A DNA stretch of 11,466 nucleotides from CAZEFK01 sp964511405. Its GTDB lineage: Bacteria > Pseudomonadota > Alphaproteobacteria > Elsterales > Elsteraceae. Position numbers and translations under genes: made by a program. The stretch lies in contig CAZEFK010000224.1 in NCBI GenBank assembly GCA_964511405.1, positions 1 through 11,466 of the forward strand, read 5' to 3'. Positions 6,773 through 11,466 of the stretch are shown here, one piece after another. Under the pieces are notes generated by a model that was not told the DNA's origin, searched no databases, and saw nothing but the letters and a program-made list of their open reading frames with translations. The stretch's first letter is position 1. The number at the start of each line of letters is the position of its first letter.

Positions 6773-7885
6773 ATGCCCCACGCGGTGGTGCATCGGCTGC
6801 CGATGGCCGCGCCCGACGATGTCGGCGCCCTGGCGCGCGGCATTGCCGAGGGCGCGATCCAGCCCGCGCGGATTGCCGCGATCCTGGCCAAGACCGAGGG
6901 CAATGGCTGCGTCAACGACTTCACCCGCGGCTTCGCGATCCAGTCGCTGCGCCTGATGCTCGGCCAGCATCTCGACCCGGATCGGCTGGCCGCGCTGCCG
7001 ATGGTCATGTCGGGTGGCACCGAGGGCGGCCTCGGCCCGCATTGGCTGGTCGTCGAGGCCCGGCCCGGACCGGGCGGCCGCCCCGGGCCGGCGCTGGCGG
7101 TCGGCGTCGCCGCCACGCGTGAGATCGCGCCCGAGGAGATCGGCCGCACGGCCCAGGTCGAGCTGGTCGCCGCCGCCGTGCGCGAGGCCGTCGCGCGGGC
7201 CGAGATCCCGTCGCCGGACCAGGTCCACTATGTCCAGGTCAAATGCCCGTTGCTGACGGCCGATCGGATCGCGGCGGCGGTGGCGCGCGGTGCGACCGTG
7301 GCCACCCCCGACACCCTGAAGTCCATGGGCCTGTCGCGCGGGGCGTCGGCGCTCGGGGTCGCGGTCGCGCTGGGCGAGCTGCCGCGCGCGGCCATCTCCG
7401 ACGCCGTCATCGGCCGCGACTGGGCGCTGGTTTCGACCCGGGCCAGCTGCTCGGCCGGCATCGAGCTGCTGACCGCGGAAGTTGCGGTCCTGGGGATGAG
7501 CCCAGCCTGGAGCGGCGATCTGGCCATCGACCACGCCGTGATGGCGGACGGCATCGACGTCGAGCCGGTCCGCGCTGCCTTGGAACGCCTGGGCGTGGCG
7601 GCCGGCCGGCAGCTCGACGGCGCCGAGCGCGACCGGGTCGTGGCCGTGCTGGCCAAGGCCGAGGCATCTTCGACCGGCCGGCTGCGCCACCACCGTCACA
7701 CCATGCTCGACGATTCGGACCTGTCGGCGACCCGTCACGCCCGCGGCTTCACGGCCGGTGCCCTGGGCGCTGTGGTCGGCCATGCCGAGATCTTCGTGTC
7801 GGGCGGGGCCGAACATCAGGGGCCGGATGGCGGCGGCCCCTGTGCGCTGATTGTGCGCCGCGGGGACCAACTGCCCAAGTTTTGA
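6773..7885 (+). CDS. atzD: Ring-opening amidohydrolase, probably cyanuric acid hydrolase
   Basis: A 370-residue member of the AtzD/TrzD/barbiturase family, which has a three-repeat 'Toblerone' fold and opens cyanuric acid (or barbituric acid) rings by hydrolysis. One Lys-Ser pair per repeat is visible: Lys40 (AKTEGNG) with Ser80 (MSGGTEG), Lys157 (VKCPLLT) with Ser227 (ASCSAGIEL), and Lys295 (AKAEASS) with Ser343 (VSGGAEHQGP). The central pair is expected to be catalytic. Length and motif spacing match cyanuric acid hydrolases. The alternative is barbiturase; sequence alone, as read here, does not exclude it, but allophanate hydrolase upstream and a biuret hydrolase in the next unit strongly favour cyanurate. 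The product, carboxybiuret, loses CO2 to give biuret. Spacing from the atzF stop is 3 nt with only a weak ribosome binding site, so translation is probably coupled to atzF. A Gly/Pro-rich insert (about 98-108) lies in the first repeat. Confidence 0.9.
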   Translation: MPHAVVHRLPMAAPDDVGALARGIAEGAIQPARIAAILAKTEGNGCVNDFTRGFAIQSLRLMLGQHLDPDRLAALPMVMSGGTEGGLGPHWLVVEARPGPGGRPGPALAVGVAATREIAPEEIGRTAQVELVAAAVREAVARAEIPSPDQVHYVQVKCPLLTADRIAAAVARGATVATPDTLKSMGLSRGASALGVAVALGELPRAAISDAVIGRDWALVSTRASCSAGIELLTAEVAVLGMSPAWSGDLAIDHAVMADGIDVEPVRAALERLGVAAGRQLDGAERDRVVAVLAKAEASSTGRLRHHRHTMLDDSDLSATRHARGFTAGALGAVVGHAEIFVSGGAEHQGPDGGGPCALIVRRGDQLPKF

Positions 7886-7913
7886 ACATTGCTTGATTTT
7901 TATCCATCGGTGC

Positions 7914-7948
7914 CGGCCGGCGGTGCGGCCTATCCGCGGCGCCGGCCG
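7914..7948 (+). terminator. GC-rich bulged hairpin between the two operons
   Basis: A perfect 9-bp outer stem (CGGCCGGCG at 7914-7922 with CGCCGGCCG at 7940-7948) is followed by a symmetric 2x2 internal loop. A 4-bp inner stem (GCGG/CCGC) then closes the loop CCTAT. It lies 28 nt after the ring-opening hydrolase stop and ends 9 bp before the -24 box of the second sigma-54 promoter. It could end or attenuate read-through from atzF-atzD, although no T-run follows. It could instead be a dyad operator or merely a 3' stabiliser. Confidence 0.45.
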
Positions 7949-7957
7949 CCGATCGGC

Positions 7958-7973
7958 TTGGCACACCTATTGC
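7958..7973 (+). promoter_or_regulatory. Sigma-54 (RpoN) promoter of the transporter-biuH unit
   Basis: TTGGCACACCTATTGC has the -24 box TGGCAC and the -12 box TTGC with the exact 5-bp gap. Its invariant GG (7960-7961) and GC (7972-7973) are 10 bp apart. Only the G usually following TGGCAC is replaced, by A. The predicted start is near 7985, giving a leader of about 48 nt before the binding-protein ATG. Like the promoter ahead of atzF, it would need an enhancer-binding activator, so both units can respond to the same nitrogen signal. Confidence 0.88.
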
Positions 7974-8032
7974 GGAGTGTCGACCGGGATGCCCGCCGAC
8001 CCTTCCCGCGGGCGCGATCGCTGGGGGCGCAC

Positions 8033-9145
8033 ATGTCGAATCCGGGCCTTTCCCGCCGCAGCCTTCTCCGCGCCGCCGGCGCCGGCGTCCTGGCCGTCCC
8101 GGTCCTGGGGATCGGCGGCGCTCGCGCCGCCGGCCTGACCATCGGCATCATCTATGTCGGCCCGCGCGACGACTTCGGCTGGAACCAGGCCCACGCCGTG
8201 GCCGCCTCGGCGCTGAAGGCGGTCCCGGGCGTGACGGTGGTCGAAGAGGAGAACGTGCCCGAGACCGTGGCCGTCCAGAAGACCATGCAGTCGATGATCG
8301 AGCTGGACGGCGCCAAGCTGATCTTCGCCACGTCATTCGGCTATTTCGATCCGCACATGCTGGAGATGGCCAAGAAGTACCCCAATGTCGAGTTCCGCCA
8401 CGCCATCGGCCTGTGGAACAAGGACAAGCATCCGATGAATGCCGGGTCGTACTACGGCTACCTGCATCAGGCGCATTATGTCGACGGCATCGCCGCGGGC
8501 CTGTCGACCAGCACGAACAAGCTGGGCTTCATCGCCGCCAAGCCGATCAGTTCGGTCTTGACCAATATCAATGCCTTTGCGCTTGGTGTGCGCAAGGTCA
8601 ACCCGGCCGCCACGGTTCAGCTCATCTTCACCGGCGACTGGTCGCTGCCGGTGCGCGAGGCCGAGGCCGCCAACGCCCTGGCCGACGCCGGCTGCGACCT
8701 GCTGACCTGCCATGTCGACAGCCCCAAGGTGGTGATCGAGACGGCGGAGAAGCGCGGGCTCAAGACCTGCGGCCACAACGCCAGCCAGGCGCCGCTGGCG
8801 CCCAAGGGCTTCGTCACCGGCGCCGAGTACAAATGGATCACCATCTACAAGCTGTTCGCCGACCTGCTGGCCAAGGGCCAGAAACTGCCCAACTTCGAGC
8901 GTGGCGGCTATGACAAGGACTATGTCCAGAACACCGCCTTCGGGCCGGGCGCCACCGGGCCGGCCAAGGCCGCGGCCATGGCCGCGATCGCCGATCTGAA
9001 GGCCAACAAGCCCTACGTCGTCGGTCCGGTGAAGGACAACAAGGGCAAGGAGGTCGTGGCCGCCGGCAAGGCCATCGACAACTACGACATCTTCCTGGAG
9101 ACGACCGACTTCCTGGTCGAGGGCGTGATCGGCTCGGCCGCCTGA
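8033..9145 (+). CDS. BMP-family ABC transporter substrate-binding protein (Tat-exported)
   Basis: Periplasmic binding protein of 370 residues, related to basic membrane protein (BMP)/purine-nucleoside-type receptors. The N-terminus, LSRRSLLRAAGAG, is a twin-arginine signal, with a hydrophobic stretch and a likely cut after GARA at about residue 32. Mature family landmarks follow: LTIGIIYVGPRDDFGWNQAH, LIFATSFGYFDPHMLEMAKKYPNVEF, GSYYGYLHQAHYVDGIAAGL, KLGFIAA and the C-terminal NYDIFLETTDFLVEGVIG. The start is set at ATG 8033, which has GGGGG 5 nt upstream and directly precedes the signal peptide; the longer open frame would run into the promoter. Two permease genes follow. BMP receptors bind nucleosides or purine-like rings. 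Co-transcription with a biuret hydrolase suggests that here the ligand is cyanurate, biuret or a related nitrogen-rich compound (inference). The cyanurate operon of Pseudomonas sp. ADP is, as I recall, also accompanied by a BMP-type receptor. Confidence 0.9.
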   Translation: MSNPGLSRRSLLRAAGAGVLAVPVLGIGGARAAGLTIGIIYVGPRDDFGWNQAHAVAASALKAVPGVTVVEEENVPETVAVQKTMQSMIELDGAKLIFATSFGYFDPHMLEMAKKYPNVEFRHAIGLWNKDKHPMNAGSYYGYLHQAHYVDGIAAGLSTSTNKLGFIAAKPISSVLTNINAFALGVRKVNPAATVQLIFTGDWSLPVREAEAANALADAGCDLLTCHVDSPKVVIETAEKRGLKTCGHNASQAPLAPKGFVTGAEYKWITIYKLFADLLAKGQKLPNFERGGYDKDYVQNTAFGPGATGPAKAAAMAAIADLKANKPYVVGPVKDNKGKEVVAAGKAIDNYDIFLETTDFLVEGVIGSAA

Positions 9146-9165
9146 TCCGGGCCGGGGGCGCGTCC

Positions 9166-10263
9166 ATGGTCGACAGTGCGGTCCCGGCCGGCGCGCCGCC
9201 GGCGGCATTGCGGCTCGCCGGGCTGCGCCGCGGCACCGAAGCGATCGCCGTGCCGGCGGGGGCGGTGGTCGTGGCGGCGGCGCTGTTCTCGCTGTTCCTG
9301 CTGGCCCAGGGCAAGGATCCGGCCGTGTTCCTGGCGCTCTTGTGGCGGGGCGGCTTCGGTACCGCCTTCTCCTGGCAGAACACGCTGACCCGCACGGCGC
9401 CGCTGATCTTCACGGGTCTATCGGTGGCGCTGCCGGCGCGCCTCGGGCTGATGATCATCGGCGGCGACGGCGCCCTGGTCATGGGCGGCTTCGCCGCCGC
9501 GGTCACGGCCCTGCCGATGATCGGCCAGGCGCCGCCCTGGGTGGCGATGCCGCTGATGTTCCTCGCCGCCGCCACTGGCGGCGCCGTCTGGATCGGCCTC
9601 GTCGGCGCCCTGCGCCATTATCGGGGCGTCAACGAGACCATCGCGTCGCTGCTGCTGTTCTATATCGCCGTCGCGACGCTCAACTTCTTCGTCGAAGGCC
9701 CGCTACGCTCGCCGGCCGACCCCAACAAGCCGTCGACCGCCCCGATCGGTGACGGGTTGATGGTCGGCACGATCCCAGGCCTGGACGTGCATTGGGGGTT
9801 GGCGTTCGGTGTCGTCCTGGCGATCGCCGCCCATGTCGGGCTGACCCGCACCACTATCGGCTTCGCCGCGCGGGTCACCGGCGGCAATGTCCGCGCCGCG
9901 CGGGCGCAGGGCCTGCCGGTCGGCCGGCTGATGGTCGGCACTTGCCTGATCGCCGGCGCCTTCGCCGGCATCGCCGGCTATTTCGAAGTCGCCGCGGTGT
10001 TGGGCCGGGCCAACGCCTCGCTGGTCGCGGGGTATGGCTTTACCGGGATCCTGGTGTCGTTCCTGGCCCGCCACAATCCGCTGGCGATCCCGCCCGTGGC
10101 GGTGCTGTTCGGCGGGCTGGGCGCTGCCGGTGGCCTGATCCAGCGCCGGATGGGCCTGCCCGACGCCACCGTGCAGGTGCTGCAGGGCCTGATCTTCCTG
10201 ACCATCCTGGTGTCGGACACGGTCTATGGCCGGCTGCCCTTCCTGTCGGAGAAGGCCCGATGA
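9166..10263 (+). CDS. ABC transporter permease, BPD_transp_2 family (BMP-type system, first permease)
   Basis: A 365-residue inner-membrane permease, COG4603-like. After a non-hydrophobic N-terminal arm of about 25 residues, the first membrane span is at about 27-48. Several more spans follow (for example about 80-98, 125-148, 157-175, 208-225, 255-280 and 285-325). The family hallmark I-G-G-D-G-A-L-V-M-G-G is at about 98-108. The ATPase-contacting loop GFAARVTGGNVRAARAQG is at about 232-249. The ATG at 9166 has GGGGG at 9154-9158. The gap from the binding-protein gene is 20 nt. Its stop codon overlaps the next permease start (ATGA). The two permeases would form a heterodimeric channel for the BMP-type receptor. 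Confidence 0.9.
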   Translation: MVDSAVPAGAPPAALRLAGLRRGTEAIAVPAGAVVVAAALFSLFLLAQGKDPAVFLALLWRGGFGTAFSWQNTLTRTAPLIFTGLSVALPARLGLMIIGGDGALVMGGFAAAVTALPMIGQAPPWVAMPLMFLAAATGGAVWIGLVGALRHYRGVNETIASLLLFYIAVATLNFFVEGPLRSPADPNKPSTAPIGDGLMVGTIPGLDVHWGLAFGVVLAIAAHVGLTRTTIGFAARVTGGNVRAARAQGLPVGRLMVGTCLIAGAFAGIAGYFEVAAVLGRANASLVAGYGFTGILVSFLARHNPLAIPPVAVLFGGLGAAGGLIQRRMGLPDATVQVLQGLIFLTILVSDTVYGRLPFLSEKAR

Positions 10264-11174
10264 GCCCGGTCGAGACGGTCGCCATCGCCATGGCCGCCGG
10301 GGCGATCCGGGTGTCGACGCCGTTCCTGTTCGTCAGCCTGGGCGAATGCCTGACCGAGATCTCGGGCCGCGTGAACCTCGGGCTGGAGGGCACGCTGGTG
10401 TTCGGCGCCATGAGCGCCTACGCCATCTCCTATCTCAGCGGCAATCCGTGGCTGGGGGTGTTGGCGGCCGGCGCCGCCGGATCCGGCTTCGGCGCCCTGC
10501 ATGGCGCGATCTGCCGGCTGCCGCGGGTCAACGACATCGCCATCGGCATCGCGCTGATGCTGTTCGGCACCGGGCTGGCCTTCTTCCTGGGCAAGGGGTT
10601 CATCCAGCCGACGGCGCCGCGCCTGACCGCGATCGATCTCGGCTGGCTGTCCGACACGCCCCAGGTCAAGGAGGCGCTGCAGGTCAATCCCCTGTTCTTC
10701 ATTGGGCTGGCGGCGGCGGTGGCGCTGTGGTGGACCTTGCGCAACACCCGCTTCGGGCTGGTGGTGCGGATCGCCGGCGACAGCGCCGCGACGGCGCGCG
10801 CCATGGGCCGCTCGGTCGATTTGGTGCGGTTTGTGGCGACCACCGTCGGCGGCTTCTCGGCCGGGGTCGGCGGCGCCTTCCTGTCGCTCTATTACCCCGG
10901 CTCGTGGAACGAGGGGCTCTCGTCGGGCCAGGGACTGATGGCGGTGGCGCTGGTGATCTTCTCGCGCTGGAACCCGATCGCCTGCGTTGCCGCGGCGCTG
11001 CTGTTCGGCTCCGCCGGCGCGCTGGGGCCGGCGCTGCAGTCGATCGGGGTCAGCCAGGGCTACCACTTCTTCAACGCCGCCCCGCACATCCTCACGCTCG
11101 CCATCATGATCGCCTCGACCTCGCCCAGGCGCGCGCTCAAGGGCGCGCCCGGCGAGCTGTCGATCACCAAGTGA
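10260..11174 (+). CDS. ABC transporter permease, BPD_transp_2 family (BMP-type system, second permease)
   Basis: A 304-residue inner-membrane permease, COG1079-like, the usual partner of the preceding permease. Visible landmarks are FLFVSLGECLTEISGRVNLG (about 22-41) with the hallmark N-L-G-L-E-G-T-L-V-F-G-A, the ATPase-contact loop RNTRFGLVVRIAGDSAATAR (about 161-180), and hydrophobic spans at about 63-80, 92-110, 145-160, 190-212, 225-258 and 275-287. The ATG at 10260 overlaps the previous stop in ATGA, so translation is coupled. The frame stays open far upstream inside the first permease, but that part is a shadow. The biuret hydrolase gene starts 8 nt after the stop. No ATPase gene lies between permeases and hydrolase, which is unusual for this transporter type. 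Confidence 0.9.
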   Translation: MSPVETVAIAMAAGAIRVSTPFLFVSLGECLTEISGRVNLGLEGTLVFGAMSAYAISYLSGNPWLGVLAAGAAGSGFGALHGAICRLPRVNDIAIGIALMLFGTGLAFFLGKGFIQPTAPRLTAIDLGWLSDTPQVKEALQVNPLFFIGLAAAVALWWTLRNTRFGLVVRIAGDSAATARAMGRSVDLVRFVATTVGGFSAGVGGAFLSLYYPGSWNEGLSSGQGLMAVALVIFSRWNPIACVAAALLFGSAGALGPALQSIGVSQGYHFFNAAPHILTLAIMIASTSPRRALKGAPGELSITK

Positions 11175-11176
11175 GG
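11172..11176 (+). promoter_or_regulatory. Ribosome binding site of biuH overlapping the permease stop codon
   Basis: TGAGG comprises the permease stop codon TGA plus GG, and its GAGG lies 6 nt before the biuH ATG at 11183. Ribosomes ending the permease would sit on this site, so translation of the hydrolase is probably coupled to transporter translation. Confidence 0.7.
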
Positions 11177-11182
11177 CCGGCC

Positions 11183-11466
11183 ATGGACCCACGCACCGTC
11201 GACGCTGAGCCCTATCCCTGGCCGTTCGACGGCGACCTGCGGGCGGCCAACACCGCCCTCATCGTCATCGACATGCAGACCGATTTCTGTGGGCCCGGCG
11301 GCTATGTCGACAGCATGGGCTACGACCTGTCGCTGACCCGGGCACCGATCGAGCCCATTCGGCGTCTGCTGGCGGCGTTCAGGGCCAAGGGCCTCCCGGT
11401 CGTCCACACGCGCGAGGGCCACCGCCCTGATCTGGCCGACCTGCCGGCCAACAAGCGCTGGCGCTC
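11183..11466 (+). CDS. biuH: Biuret amidohydrolase (isochorismatase-like cysteine hydrolase), partial
   Basis: The first 94 codons are present; the window end cuts the gene off. BiuH hydrolyses biuret to allophanate and ammonia, feeding AtzF. The visible part matches the N-terminus of biuret hydrolases closely: DAEPYPWPFDGDL, ALIVIDMQTDFCGPGGYVD, MGYDLSLTRAPIEPIRRLLA, VVHTREGHRPDLADLPANKR. Asp30 in VIDMQTDF is the first residue of the Asp-Lys-Cys triad; the Lys and Cys would lie beyond the edge. RutB-type peroxyureidoacrylate hydrolases are the nearest alternative, but the THTREGHRPDLADLP-like segment and the neighbouring allophanate and cyanurate hydrolases favour BiuH. It is the fourth gene of the second sigma-54 unit, 8 nt after a permease. 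Confidence 0.88.
   Translation, partial: MDPRTVDAEPYPWPFDGDLRAANTALIVIDMQTDFCGPGGYVDSMGYDLSLTRAPIEPIRRLLAAFRAKGLPVVHTREGHRPDLADLPANKRWR

Noticed and set aside
7841..7859. Possible NtrC site: a GCGC dyad about 135 bp before the second sigma-54 start
   Set aside because: The position is suitable, but compared with GCACCA-N3-TGGTGC only about half of the defined bases match, and GCGC dyads are common at this base composition.
7893..7899. Possible IHF site (AAATCAA on the opposite strand) between the operons
   Set aside because: Only the WATCAA half matches; the TTR element at the required distance is absent apart from one base. An AT-rich bend region upstream of a sigma-54 promoter is suggestive but not enough.
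4904..7966. A 1020-codon leftward open frame antisense to atzF and the ring-opening hydrolase
   Set aside because: Despite its length it is low-complexity in Arg/Gly/Asp/Gln and has no domain signature. It mirrors two genes with intact catalytic residues, and stops are rare on this strand because of third-position GC bias.
7989..8138. Upstream overlapping reading frame in the leader of the binding-protein gene (ATG at 7989)
   Set aside because: It has no convincing ribosome binding site, runs out of frame through the signal peptide region, and its product resembles nothing beyond GC-rich shadow sequence.
1..11466. CRISPR arrays, insertion sequences, phage genes or toxin-antitoxin pairs
   Set aside because: I saw no regularly spaced repeats, no transposase or integrase motifs, and no small overlapping gene pair with such features in the window.

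Overview
The window is very GC-rich chromosomal DNA with alphaproteobacterial character. The proteins read as Rhodospirillales/Rhizobiales-like, a WIPAFAGMT-type REP hairpin is present, and strong GC third-position bias creates long antisense shadow ORFs. The order-level placement is an impression from protein style, not a computed result.

Left part (1-4108), ordinary chromosomal genes. After a gene-free stretch with a REP-like hairpin (1-199) come two tightly spaced leftward genes: a 3-mercaptopyruvate sulfurtransferase (sseA) and, 3 nt after it, a protein with two GNAT acetyltransferase domains. Divergent from these is a rightward SixA-type phosphohistidine phosphatase, followed by a CYTH-CHAD protein whose CYTH half has lost the family's charged signature residues.

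Middle (4125-4822). A complete leftward tRNA-Asn(GUU) has its own good sigma-70-type promoter. Next is a leftward gene for a small coiled-coil, single-membrane-segment protein of unknown function.

Right part (4908-11466), the most interesting region: a nitrogen-scavenging regulon for cyanuric acid and biuret. Two rightward transcription units each begin with a textbook sigma-54 (-24/-12) promoter. Unit 1 is atzF (allophanate hydrolase) plus a ring-opening amidohydrolase of the AtzD/barbiturase family. Unit 2 is a Tat-type BMP-family substrate-binding protein, two BPD_transp_2 permeases, and a biuret amidohydrolase (BiuH-like) cut off by the window end. Read together: import of a nitrogen-rich ring compound, ring opening of cyanurate to carboxybiuret/biuret, biuret to allophanate (BiuH), and allophanate to ammonia and CO2 (AtzF). 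The sigma-54 promoters imply expression under nitrogen limitation or through another enhancer-binding protein. No transcriptional regulator and no ABC ATPase lie inside the window; the ATPase probably follows biuH just past the right edge.

A GC-rich bulged hairpin sits between the two units, directly upstream of the second sigma-54 promoter. It may insulate them or act as an operator.
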